A DNA stretch of 64,000 nucleotides. Source: Armatimonadota bacterium. Its GTDB lineage: Bacteria > Armatimonadota > Fimbriimonadia > Fimbriimonadales > Fimbriimonadaceae. Below the pieces are notes generated by a model. That model was not told the DNA's origin. It saw only the letters and a program-made list of their open reading frames with translations, and ran no database searches. The number at the start of each line of letters is the position of its first letter. The stretch's first letter is position 1. The stretch lies in the NCBI GenBank assembly GCA_018268355.1, contig JAFDWR010000001.1:893858-957857 (forward strand), read 5' to 3'. A program made the translations under genes and the position numbers. This document shows, one piece after another, positions 1 through 12,302 of the stretch.

Positions 1-565
1 GATCACCCTCGGGCTTGCGGGTCTCTACGCCGGCAACTGGATCGAGCCGAGCGTCCAGGTGAGCGCGGTGACCGGCAGCACCGGCGCGGGTCGCCAGCCG
101 GGCGCGGGCACCCACCACCCGCACCGCCAAAGCTCGATGTGGGCGTACCAGCCGCTGGTTCACCGCCACACGCCCGAGATCACTACCCTGCTCAAGCCCT
201 TTGCGCCGGAGGCCCAGATTGCCTTCGTGCCCCATTCGGGTCCGTTCTCGCGCGGGATCCATTCGACGATCTTTGGGCGATTGCAGACCCCAGCGTGGGC
301 CAAGGACATCGTCGAGAGCGTCGCCGCATTTTATGCACATTCCCCGTTCATCAAGGTCTCGGAAAAGATGCCGACCCTGAAAGAAGTTGTGGGCACCAAC
401 CGTTGCCACCTTGGCGTCGCGGTCTCAGGCACTCAGGTGATCGTCACGTCGGTGATGGACAACCTGGTGAAAGGCGCGGGCGGCGGCGCGATTCAGTGGA
501 TGAACCGCCTCTTTGGACTCGATGAGAAGGAGGGGCTTGTACATGCCGTCCCTGGCTGGATCTAG
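1..565 (+). CDS. argC: N-acetyl-gamma-glutamyl-phosphate reductase, C-terminal part (5' end outside window)
   Basis: The reading frame is open from base 2 and gives about 187 residues before TAG at 563-565. ArgC makes N-acylglutamate semialdehyde from the acyl phosphate with NADPH in arginine synthesis. The visible part carries family landmarks in the usual order: STGAGR, then HRHTPEI, then a PHSGPFSRGIHST segment and a late GTNRCHLG segment. The active-site cysteine region lies upstream of the window. The 3' end overlaps argD by 23 bases. It is the first visible gene of an arginine operon, and its acyl group may be succinyl rather than acetyl (see the argF' entry). Confidence 0.93.
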   Translation, partial: ITLGLAGLYAGNWIEPSVQVSAVTGSTGAGRQPGAGTHHPHRQSSMWAYQPLVHRHTPEITTLLKPFAPEAQIAFVPHSGPFSRGIHSTIFGRLQTPAWAKDIVESVAAFYAHSPFIKVSEKMPTLKEVVGTNRCHLGVAVSGTQVIVTSVMDNLVKGAGGGAIQWMNRLFGLDEKEGLVHAVPGWI

Positions 566-1691
566 TCCCGAGGTTCAGGTCTATTCGCGCTTGCCGGTCA
601 CCCTGGTTCGGGGTGAGGGCTGCCGCGTGTGGGACGAGGATGGCAAGGCTTACCTCGACCTTTACGGCGGCCACGCGGTCGCCGCTCTCGGCTACGGACA
701 CCCGGCCCTGACCCACGCGATTGCCACCCAAGCCCAGGACCTGCTTTTCCAGACCAACGCGGTGCATCTCCAGGTTCGTGACCGGGCGATTGCGCGCCTC
801 GTCCAGGCCGCGCCCGAGGGCTTGGATCAGGCCTTTTTGGTGAGCAGCGGTGCGGAGGCGAACGAGAATGCCCTTCGACTCGCGTTCCTGAAGACCAAGC
901 GGTCGCGCGTCACCGCGCTGACCGGCGCGTTTCATGGCCGCACCGCCGCGGCGGGGGCGATCACCTATGGCAATGCGGGTTGGTTCGGCTTTCCCCAGGC
1001 TCCGTTTGAGGTCGATTGGCTTACTCCCGAGGCTTTCGACGCGATTGAAACCGCAATCACGGCGGACACTGCCGCCGTCATCTTTGAGCCGGTCCAAGGC
1101 GTCGCCGGGGCGGTTGATTTGAGTCCCGAGTTCGCCCAGCGGGTTGCTGCACGGTGCCGCGAGGTTGGCGCCGTATTGATCGTCGATGAGGTCCAAACCG
1201 GAGTGGGACGAACGGGAACCACCTTTGCGGTCGAATGGCTCGGCATCAATCCCGACATCCTCACCACCGCGAAGGGGCTTGGTGGCGGCTTCCCCGTCGC
1301 GGCCGTGCTGTGTAGCGCAGCGATTGGCGATGGAATTGGCAAAGGCACGCTTGGGACGACGTTTGGCGGCGGGCCAGTGGCCTGCGCGGCCATAGAGGCG
1401 GTCCTCGGCGTGGTTGACGAGCCAAGTTTCCTCGCTGCTGTGCGTCGGCGGGCTGAACTCCTCGCCGAGACCGCCCTCGCGGCGGGAGTCCACCGCGTCA
1501 CCGGCATGGGTTTCCTCATGGGTCTCCACGTCGGTCAACCGGCGGGTCCGGTCCGGCAAATGCTCCTTGAGAAGGGCTTCCTCACCGGCGACGCGAAGAA
1601 CCCCGAAGTCGTCCGCCTTTTGCCGCCGCTGATCCTCAGCGACGCGGAAATCGCCGAGTTCGGAACTGCCCTCGCGGAGGTCCTCCGATGA
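543..1691 (+). CDS. argD: Acetylornithine (acylornithine) aminotransferase
   Basis: PLP enzyme of aminotransferase class III that converts N-acylglutamate semialdehyde to N-acylornithine using glutamate. Landmarks in a 382-residue protein: SSGAEANE at 101-108, FHGRT at 130-134, DEVQTG with the PLP-ring Asp at 215, and the Schiff-base Lys at 244 in TTAKGLGGG. A TTG at 513 would extend the frame by ten residues. The ATG at 543 is preferred because AAGGAGGGG at 527-535 sits eight bases before it and the family N-terminus fits there. The end overlaps argF' by four bases (ATGA). Confidence 0.94.
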   Translation: MPSLAGSSPEVQVYSRLPVTLVRGEGCRVWDEDGKAYLDLYGGHAVAALGYGHPALTHAIATQAQDLLFQTNAVHLQVRDRAIARLVQAAPEGLDQAFLVSSGAEANENALRLAFLKTKRSRVTALTGAFHGRTAAAGAITYGNAGWFGFPQAPFEVDWLTPEAFDAIETAITADTAAVIFEPVQGVAGAVDLSPEFAQRVAARCREVGAVLIVDEVQTGVGRTGTTFAVEWLGINPDILTTAKGLGGGFPVAAVLCSAAIGDGIGKGTLGTTFGGGPVACAAIEAVLGVVDEPSFLAAVRRRAELLAETALAAGVHRVTGMGFLMGLHVGQPAGPVRQMLLEKGFLTGDAKNPEVVRLLPPLILSDAEIAEFGTALAEVLR

Positions 1692-2692
1692 AGCATTTCT
1701 TGAGCCTCAGCCAGTTCACCCGCGACGAGGTCCAGGCCCTCGTCGACCTTGCCCGCGAGCTGAAGGCGAACCCGATTGGCGAGCGGATGCACCGCAAGGT
1801 GGTTGGCCTGCTCTTCATGAACCCGAGCCTCCGAACCCTCGCGAGCTTCCAAGCAGGCGTCGGCCATCAGGGCGGAATATCGGTCGTCATCCAACCCGGC
1901 GCAGGCAGTTGGAGCCTCGAGCTTCGTGATGGCGTGGTGATGGACGGCGAGGCAGTGGAGCATGTGCGCGAGGCGATTCCGGTCCTTGCCTCGTACTGCG
2001 ACCTCCTCGGTATCCGGTCCTTCGCGGGTCAGAAGGACCTCGCGGAAGACCTCGACGATGCGACGATTCAGCGTCTCGCCAGCTTCAGCACCAAGCCGGT
2101 CATCAACATGGAATCGGCGAGCGACCACCCGTGTCAGGCCCTTGCCGACTGGATGACCCTCGACGAGCTGGGCATCCCGGCGAGCGGCAACTTTGTCCTC
2201 ACCTGGGCTTGGCACCCCAAGCCGCTGCCGTATGCGGTGCCGAACGCCGCCCTGATGATGGCGGCCCAGCGCGGGATGAACATCACGGTGCAGTGCCCGG
2301 AAGGCTATGCCCTTCCCAGCCGCATGATCGACCGGGCCCACCAGCTTGGCGCGGCGAGCATTCGCACCTGCCATAACCGCACCGAAGGGATGGCGGGCGC
2401 GCAGGTCGTGTACTGCAAATCGTGGTGCTCGGAGGAGTTTTACGGCCAGCCCGAGAAGGAGATCGCCAAGCGGGCAGGCCTGCGAGATTGGTGCCTCAGC
2501 GAGAGCTGGTTTGAACCTGCGGTCCCGGATGCGAAGGTCATGCACTGCCTTCCGGTCCGCCGCAACGTGAAAATTGCCGACGAGGTCTTGGATGGGCCAC
2601 GGTCGGTCGTCATTCAGGAGGCCGAGAACCGCCTCCACGCCCAAAAGAGCGTGATGATTTCCATGCTCGAAGGATTGAAACCATGGAACTGA
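1688..2692 (+). CDS. argF': N-acylornithine carbamoyltransferase (likely N-succinylornithine type)
   Basis: Transfers carbamoyl phosphate to an N-acylated ornithine, giving N-acylcitrulline. The 334-residue protein follows the Xanthomonas acetylornithine and Bacteroides succinylornithine enzymes rather than ordinary OTCase: NPSLRT at 45-50, VMDG before the substrate loop, HPCQ at 147-150, TWAWHPKPLP at 172-181 and HCLPVRR at 286-292. Family work on the Xanthomonas enzyme showed that replacing Glu92 with Pro, Ser, Val or Ala turns it into a succinylornithine enzyme. The aligned residue here is Val90 (codon GTG at 1955-1957). Segments such as AIPV..YCD and PLP.AVPN also resemble the Bacteroides form. 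Succinyl specificity is therefore inferred. The gene overlaps argB by ten bases. Confidence 0.9.
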   Translation: MKHFLSLSQFTRDEVQALVDLARELKANPIGERMHRKVVGLLFMNPSLRTLASFQAGVGHQGGISVVIQPGAGSWSLELRDGVVMDGEAVEHVREAIPVLASYCDLLGIRSFAGQKDLAEDLDDATIQRLASFSTKPVINMESASDHPCQALADWMTLDELGIPASGNFVLTWAWHPKPLPYAVPNAALMMAAQRGMNITVQCPEGYALPSRMIDRAHQLGAASIRTCHNRTEGMAGAQVVYCKSWCSEEFYGQPEKEIAKRAGLRDWCLSESWFEPAVPDAKVMHCLPVRRNVKIADEVLDGPRSVVIQEAENRLHAQKSVMISMLEGLKPWN

Positions 2693-3567
2693 TCTCAGTG
2701 AAAGGACTGCGGGCGGCCCTGCCCTACCTGCGCCACTTTGGTGGCAAATTGTTCGTCGTCAAGGTCGGCGGTGAGGCGCTGGAATCGCGCGAAACGATCG
2801 ACTCGCTGGTTGAGCAGCTCACGATTCTGCACCAGCTGGGCATTCGGTTTGTCCTTGTCCATGGCGGCGGGACTCAGGCCACCCAACTCGGCGAAAGGCT
2901 CGGCGTGGAGTCGACGTTTATCGAGGGTCGGCGGGTCACCAGCCCCGAGGCGGTGGACGTGCTCGTCATGGCGCTCAACGGCACTGCACGGACGGCGATC
3001 CTGAGTTCGTGTCGAAGGCACCAGCTCCCTGCGGTCGGCGTTTCCGGCGTCGATGCGGGCATTGTTCGCGCCGAAAAACGTCCTGAGGTCAAGCTCAGCG
3101 ACGGAACGAAGGTCAACTACGGCCAGGTCGGCGACATCTGCGGCCTGAACCTTGAACCCCTTCGTGGCTTGATTGAGATGGGCACCGTGCCCGTGGTGAG
3201 CTCGCTGTCGGCGGATGACGCGGGCACCGTGTTGAACATCAATGCCGACGACGTCGCCGCCGCCCTCGCGGTCGGACTCCAGGCGACTAAGCTCGTGATG
3301 GTCACCCAGCCGCGCGGCATCCTCACTGACATCGCCGATCCCCAGTCGCTGATCTCCGAGCTCACCCTTGCCGAACTCGCTGACCTCGAAGCCAAGGGGA
3401 CGATCAAGACCGGCATGTTGCCGAAGTCGAAGGCCGTCCGCACGGCCCTCACCGGTGGCGTCGAGAGCGTCCACATCGTTTCGTATGACTTCCCCGACGC
3501 GATCCTCGTTGAGGTCTTCACGAACGAGGGCTGCGGCACGATGATCGTTCAAGGAGCGACTGCTTGA
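2683..3567 (+). CDS. argB: N-acetyl(acyl)glutamate kinase
   Basis: Amino-acid kinase family; phosphorylates the gamma carboxylate of N-acylglutamate. In 294 residues it shows KVGG at 27-30 for phosphate binding, HGGG at 60-63, GRRVT at 82-86, NADDVAAALA in the nucleotide region, KTGMLPK, and NEGCGTMI at the end where relatives have a similar GTMI motif. The gene lies between the carbamoyltransferase and the deacylase, with overlaps of ten and four bases. In a succinylated pathway its substrate would be N-succinylglutamate. Whether it is arginine-inhibited cannot be read here. Confidence 0.93.
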   Translation: MELISVKGLRAALPYLRHFGGKLFVVKVGGEALESRETIDSLVEQLTILHQLGIRFVLVHGGGTQATQLGERLGVESTFIEGRRVTSPEAVDVLVMALNGTARTAILSSCRRHQLPAVGVSGVDAGIVRAEKRPEVKLSDGTKVNYGQVGDICGLNLEPLRGLIEMGTVPVVSSLSADDAGTVLNINADDVAAALAVGLQATKLVMVTQPRGILTDIADPQSLISELTLAELADLEAKGTIKTGMLPKSKAVRTALTGGVESVHIVSYDFPDAILVEVFTNEGCGTMIVQGATA

Positions 3568-4583
3568 TCGACGCCGACGCCGTCCTCAGCCTCCACCGCG
3601 AGCTGATCGAGATCCCCTCGCTTTCGCATGAAGAAGGCCCCATTGCCGACTTCGTCCAGGCGCGCCTCGCACGGTCGGGGGCAAAGGTCATTCGTCTCGG
3701 CGACAATGTCATCGCCCACGGTGGCAAGCCGCCTCGATTGCTCTTAAACTCCCACCTCGACACCGTGCCCCCGACCTCCGCGTGGACGCGGCCGCCCCAC
3801 CAGGTAACGACCGAGGACGGCAAGGTCTATGGCCTCGGATCGAACGACACGAAGGGCTCCGTCGCGGCGATGATCTCCGCCTTCGAGCACCTCTTCGCGG
3901 CGGGTCATCAGGAAGTCGCGATCATGCTTGTCCCCGAGGAGGAAACCGGCGGAAAAGGCACCGAGCTCGCTTGGCCGCATGTTCGCGATGAACTCGGATG
4001 GTGGCCGGAGGCGATCCTTGTCGGTGAACCCACCGAGATGCAGATTGGGGCGTCGCAAAGTGGCATGCTCGTCCTCGAGCTCGTGGCCAAGGGCGTTGCC
4101 TCGCACGCCGCGAATGCCACCTCGAACCCGATTTTTGACCTCGCCGCCGACCTTCTCCGTGTGAAGGAGCTTGGCGGCCAACCGACCGTCCTCACCGGGG
4201 CCACCGCCCGAAATCAGGTCCCCGCCGAGGCCAAGGCGGTCATTGACTTCCGCACCCGCCCTGGGACCTCGCACGACGCCCTCATCGAGCGGCTTGAGAC
4301 CGAATTGACCTCTGAAGTCGGCGTTCGTTCGCGTCGGCTCGGACCCTTTGCCTGCCCCGATGGCAGCCCGCTCATCGATGCGATCCAGCGCGCGCTGCCG
4401 GGCGCGAAGCCTTTTCACAGCAACACCATGTCTGACCTCGTTTTCTTCCAAGGCTGCCATGCGGTCAAGATCGGCCCTGGCCTTTCCGCCCGCAGCCACA
4501 CCTCCGACGAGTTCATCTTTGCCGACGAGGTCGTCGCGGGGGCGGTCGGCTATCTCGCGATTGCCAAGGAGGTGCTGGGTTGA
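3564..4583 (+). CDS. M20 family N-acylcitrulline/acylornithine deacylase
   Basis: Zinc-dependent M20 amidohydrolase of 339 residues, inferred to remove the acyl group from N-acylcitrulline so that citrulline can enter argininosuccinate synthesis. Metal ligands are visible as H64 and D66 in NSHLDTVPP and D95 in GLGSNDTKGS. The catalytic Glu pair is 125-126 in VPEEETGG. The wording NSHLDTV..W.R.P..DGK.YGLGSND is close to ArgE-type deacylases in Bacteroidetes arginine clusters. It starts at TTG 3564, overlapping the argB stop as TTGA, with CAAGGAGCG upstream. It could instead be a LysK-like deacylase, but the operon argues for arginine. Confidence 0.86.
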   Translation: MIDADAVLSLHRELIEIPSLSHEEGPIADFVQARLARSGAKVIRLGDNVIAHGGKPPRLLLNSHLDTVPPTSAWTRPPHQVTTEDGKVYGLGSNDTKGSVAAMISAFEHLFAAGHQEVAIMLVPEEETGGKGTELAWPHVRDELGWWPEAILVGEPTEMQIGASQSGMLVLELVAKGVASHAANATSNPIFDLAADLLRVKELGGQPTVLTGATARNQVPAEAKAVIDFRTRPGTSHDALIERLETELTSEVGVRSRRLGPFACPDGSPLIDAIQRALPGAKPFHSNTMSDLVFFQGCHAVKIGPGLSARSHTSDEFIFADEVVAGAVGYLAIAKEVLG

Positions 4584-5770
4584 GCGCGGGGCGACTTTGG
4601 GACAAAGGCGGAAGCCTGGACGCGAAGATCCTCGCGTTTACGGTCGGAAGCGACCCCATTCTAGACCTTCGACTCGTGCCATTCGACATTCATGCGTCGA
4701 TTGCCCACGTTCAGATGCTCGGCAGTTGCGGCCACCTTGCGGCGGACGAAGCCGATGCCCTGGTGAAGGGTCTGGAGTCGGTCGGGGCGGATTTTAAGGC
4801 CGGGAAATGGTCCATTGAAACCAGCCAGGAAGATTGCCACACCGCGATTGAATATCACCTGACCGAGCGGCTTGGGCCGCTGGGAGGAAAGGTCCACCTA
4901 GGACGGTCCCGAAACGACCAGGTGCTCACCGCGATCCGGCTGTTCCTTAAGGCCGAAATCGGGGCAGCGCGAGGGCGACTCTCGGCCCTGCTCGAAGCCT
5001 TTGATCGCTTGATTGCCGCTCAAGGCTCAATCGCGATCCCGGGATACACCCACACCCAGCAGGCGATGCCGAGTTCGGTCGCGCTTTGGGCGGGCGGGTT
5101 CAGTGGCGAGCTTGCGAGCTGCGCCGCGCTGCTTGATGCGGCCTGGGCACTGGCTGATCAGTCGCCACTTGGCTCGGCGGCGGGTTACGGCACGCCCGGA
5201 CTCACCCTCGACCGCGCCGAAACCGCGCGACTGCTCGACTTTTCGAAGGTGCAAGAGCCGGTCACCGCGGCCCAGCTCAGCCGTGGGAAGGCGGAATCCG
5301 CCCTTGGCTTTGCGCTCGTCCAGATTCTAGGCGACCTCGGTCGACTCGCCGCCGACATCTGCCTCTTCGCCAGTCAGGAGTTTGGGTTCGTGCGCCTCGA
5401 CGATGACGTTTCGACCGGCTCGAGCATCATGCCTCAGAAGCGGAATCCCGACGTCTTTGAGCTCATTCGTGGTCACGCAACCCAGGCCCAGGCCGACCTT
5501 CTCGCCTTGCTCGGCCTCACCACCGGCCTGAGCAGCGGCTACCACCGCGACCTCCAGCTGATGAAGGAAGCCCTTTTTCGGCTCGTTGATCGTGGTGCGG
5601 CGGTGATGGAGATCGCTGCGTATGCCCTCGGCCGCATCCACTTCGACGCCGCGCGTGCCGCCGAGATCACCACGCCGGGGATTCATGCCGCCGAGCGCGC
5701 GTTTACCCTTGTCCAGTCGGAGGGGATTTCGTTCCGCGAGGCGTACCGCCGCGTTGCCGCGGAGGGTTAG
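4580..5770 (+). CDS. argH: Argininosuccinate lyase
   Basis: Final step of arginine synthesis: splits argininosuccinate into arginine and fumarate. The fumarase/aspartase superfamily signature GSSIMPQKRNP is at residues 280-290, and the GRSRNDQV substrate segment and the PLGSAAGYG motif are present. At 396 residues it is shorter than the common form of about 460, as seen in Bacteroidetes-type ArgH, which shares FGFVRL and SGY.RDLQ. It starts at TTG 4580, overlapping the deacylase stop as TTGA, with AAGGAGG seven bases upstream. No argG is visible, so it must lie outside the window. The end overlaps the convergent hydrolase by TTAG. Confidence 0.93.
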   Translation: MSAGRLWDKGGSLDAKILAFTVGSDPILDLRLVPFDIHASIAHVQMLGSCGHLAADEADALVKGLESVGADFKAGKWSIETSQEDCHTAIEYHLTERLGPLGGKVHLGRSRNDQVLTAIRLFLKAEIGAARGRLSALLEAFDRLIAAQGSIAIPGYTHTQQAMPSSVALWAGGFSGELASCAALLDAAWALADQSPLGSAAGYGTPGLTLDRAETARLLDFSKVQEPVTAAQLSRGKAESALGFALVQILGDLGRLAADICLFASQEFGFVRLDDDVSTGSSIMPQKRNPDVFELIRGHATQAQADLLALLGLTTGLSSGYHRDLQLMKEALFRLVDRGAAVMEIAAYALGRIHFDAARAAEITTPGIHAAERAFTLVQSEGISFREAYRRVAAEG

Positions 5771-6651
5771 GGACGGATTCGGGTTTTCTCCAAGAACTCC
5801 ATTAGCGCACTGCCGAACTTGGGGTTGCTGAGGGTCGACACATGGTCTGCGCCCTCGATTTCGACCACCTTGCTGCCAGTAAGCAATTGCCGGGAGGCCT
5901 CCACTGCCCGCTTCGTTGAGTCCGATTCCTTGCTGCCATAGACAAACAGAACCGGCAGCTTCGCTCGCTTGAGCTTCTCGGGCTCGACGGCAAGGTCCGG
6001 GAAGCTCAGCCCAGCGGCGGCGAGGGCGCGAAGGTCTTTGCCGCGAAACATCGCGGCCGCGATCACGTCGGCTTGCTCGCGGGTGGGCTTCGGCTTGTTG
6101 CTGGGGAGAACGGAGAGCAGGTACGAACCCATGCCCTTCCCCGCTTTCACCGCTTCAGCAAACGCGAGGACTTCGCCCGCAGGCTTGCCCTTCGCCGGAC
6201 CCAGAATCGGGGCTTGGCCGCCCATGATTGCGGAGACGATTCGCTCCGGATTGAGCTCGATCATCTTTCCGACGATGAATGCCCCCATCGAATAGCCGAC
6301 GATTTGGGCGCGCTTCAGCTTGAGGTGGTCCATCAGCGCAAAGACGTCGCTCGCCATCGCCTTGCCGTACTGGCTCGGCTCATACAGTTTTTGGCTCCGG
6401 CCGTGACCGCGACAGTCGATCGCGATGATGCGAAAGCCCTTCGGCGCAGAGAGTTTTGACCTTCCCCGTTCATCGACGCCCCAAGTCGTAAGGTCGCCCT
6501 GCCAGCCGTGGATGAGGATCACCGGCTGACCGCTTCCAGACTCGGCGTAGTGAATCTTGACCCCATTCGTCGTGAAGTCCGCTTCTTTCGTGGCCGCTTC
6601 GGGCTGGGCCCAGGCAAGCGAGAGCGCAGTGAGGGCGATCCAGGTGTGCAC
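5767..6651 (-). CDS. Secreted alpha/beta hydrolase
   Basis: A 294-residue alpha/beta-hydrolase fold protein. It has a short hydrophobic N-terminus (about residues 3-16, ending AWA) that looks like a signal peptide, so it probably acts in the periplasm. The oxyanion HGW is at 48-50, the nucleophile elbow GYSMG has Ser121, and the catalytic His lies in GADHVS near the end. The substrate is unknown; esterases, haloperoxidase-like enzymes and lactonases share this layout. The start is GTG at 6651. The gene converges on argH with a four-base stop overlap and is not part of the arginine operon. Confidence 0.85.
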   Translation of the reverse strand: MHTWIALTALSLAWAQPEAATKEADFTTNGVKIHYAESGSGQPVILIHGWQGDLTTWGVDERGRSKLSAPKGFRIIAIDCRGHGRSQKLYEPSQYGKAMASDVFALMDHLKLKRAQIVGYSMGAFIVGKMIELNPERIVSAIMGGQAPILGPAKGKPAGEVLAFAEAVKAGKGMGSYLLSVLPSNKPKPTREQADVIAAAMFRGKDLRALAAAGLSFPDLAVEPEKLKRAKLPVLFVYGSKESDSTKRAVEASRQLLTGSKVVEIEGADHVSTLSNPKFGSALMEFLEKTRIRP

Positions 6652-6716
6652 GGCTTCGTTTTATCCGGTTGGGGGACGGGCGCGGGCGGACAGACTTCCG
6701 AATTGAGCCTTTTTGC

Positions 6717-7209
6717 TCAGAGGTCCAAGCTAAAAAGCCAGCTGATGTAATTCGTGGTCGGCCAGTCGAACGTGCCGACGAGCTTCATCCCAAGATGGTC
6801 GTAAAGCGCGTGGAGGCGGAAGGCGTTTTCCGACGTGTCGCACATCAGCCTTTCGCAGCCCCAGTCACTCGCTTCGCCCTTCACCACATCGAAGAGTTGC
6901 CGCCCAACGCCCCGCCCCTTCCATTCGGGCAAGATGCCGAATTGGCCAAAGATCGCGACGGCAGGATCGCGATACTCGGGGATCAGGTGGTCGGGGTCGG
7001 CCCGTTCGAGGTGAATGGTGCCGATCCATTCGTCTTCCGCCATCGCAAGCCATGTCGGTCCTGACGCGCACCGCTTGCGGGTCATTTCGACCGGTTGGTC
7101 CGTGGCGGTGAAGCGCTGATTGGTCAGCAGCCACTCGGCATAGGCGGCATGGAGCAGGTCGGTGAGCCGCTCGTACGAGTCGCCCTCTTCGAACCTGCGA
7201 ATTGTGATC

Positions 7210-7217
<8 letters not shown>
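6717..7217 (-). CDS. GNAT family N-acetyltransferase
   Basis: A 166-residue GCN5-related acyltransferase. Motif A, which binds the acetyl-CoA pyrophosphate, is clear as FGILPEWKGRGVGRQL. The core strand and the C-terminal motif with LYDHLGMKLVG follow in normal order. The acceptor is unknown. The start is GTG 7217, inside the 3' end of the glycosylase gene (eight-base overlap), with GAAGGG upstream, so it is the third gene of the ligA-ogg operon. A hairpin TGAGC/GCTCA (6704-6719) overlaps its stop but has no T-run, so it is a poor terminator. Confidence 0.85.
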
Positions 7218-11289
<4,072 letters not shown>

Positions 11290-11293
<4 letters not shown>

Positions 11294-12267
11294 ACGGTCG
11301 CCGGTTGAACCTGGCGAACACTCTCGTATGCGGCGAGGGCGACTTCCATCGCACGCAGACCGTCATAGCCCGTCGTTACCACCGGCGCACCATCCAGGCA
11401 GGCCCGGACAAAGCTATCGACCATCAAGGCATCCGCATCCGACCCAAATCCCGAGAGCCCTAGGCCGCGAGCGGTGTCGGCATAGACATCGAGGGCCTGA
11501 CCAAACATGTCGAGCTCGATGACGCCCTTTTCGCCGACCACGTTCATCGTCACATCGCCCCACGTCTTGAAGTTCCCCGGTCGCGACCAGCTGGAATCGA
11601 GGGTGACGAACGCGCCGGAAGGAAAGGTCATCGTCAGCATCGCGCAGTCCTCGGTGTCGCGGCCGTGCATGATGTTGTTCGTCGTGGCGTGGACGGTGGC
11701 GGGCTCCTCACCCAAAAGGTCGCGAACGAGGTCAGCAACGTGGACGGTGTGGTCGATCATCGCTCCGCCGCCCGCGAGCGCGCCGTCGACAAACCATCCG
11801 CCCGGAGAAGTGCCACGATTCGTGGCACAAATCGCCTCAATCTTCCCGATATCGCCCGCGCGAACTCGCTCCTTTAGCCGAGCGTAGGACGGGTGGAAAC
11901 GACAGGGAAACGCGGTCATGAGGACCTTTCCCGCTGCCTCCGCCGCCGCGACCATCGCCTCGCCATCTGCCTTGCTCGTCGCGAGAGGCTTCTCGCAAAG
12001 CACGTGCTTCCCCGCCTTCGAGGCGGCGATCGAAAGCTCGGCGTGGCGGGCATTCTCAGCGGTGATAACGACCGCGTCGACCACTCCAAGCAGCTCTTCC
12101 ACCGTGGCGTAGCGCGTCAGGCCCGTACGAGTGGCAAACGCGCTGGCGCGAGCATCATCTTCGTCAAAAAAGCCAATGATTTCGGACTGGTCATGCTCAC
12201 CGAGCGCATGGACATAACTTCCGACGTGCATATGGGCGGTTGAGAGAATTCCGACGCGGAGATTCAT
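11290..12267 (-). CDS. Gfo/Idh/MocA family oxidoreductase
   Basis: NAD(P)-dependent sugar or cyclitol dehydrogenase-like protein of 325 residues. The N-terminal Rossmann domain begins RVGILSTAHMHVGSY. CEKPLATS carries the family Lys-Pro pair, and GGGAMIDHTVH holds the usual catalytic-site His in the C-terminal domain. The substrate is unknown; relatives act on inositols, glucose derivatives or sugar nucleotides. It is monocistronic and divergent from the thiolase gene 35 bases away. Its CATACT box is six bases from the ATG. Confidence 0.9.
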
Positions 12268-12273
12268 GGTCTC

Positions 12274-12279
12274 AGTATG
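12274..12279 (-). promoter_or_regulatory. -10-like box of the Gfo/Idh/MocA gene
   Basis: CATACT on the minus strand, six bases before the ATG at 12267. The same hexamer and spacing occur before the gene starting at 29386. A leaderless transcript is suggested. Confidence 0.4.
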
Positions 12280-12288
12280 ACGCCGAGG

Positions 12289-12294
12289 TACCCT
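12289..12294 (+). promoter_or_regulatory. -10-like box of the thiolase gene
   Basis: TACCCT eight bases before the ATG at 12303. The same hexamer and spacing precede gcvPA (38039-38044). No Shine-Dalgarno sequence is visible. Confidence 0.4.
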
Positions 12295-12302
12295 GAATAG
12301 AC

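Noticed and set aside
444-1559. Long antisense open frame opposite argD
   Set aside because: High G+C removes stop codons; the translation is Arg/Gly-rich noise and the opposite strand has a clear enzyme. The same applies to the long antisense frames at 13493-15142, 20799-22349, 56544-58262 and 61631-62947.
6704-6719. Hairpin TGAGC/GCTCA at the GNAT stop as a terminator
   Set aside because: Only five pairs, overlaps the stop codon and has no T-run on the transcribed side.
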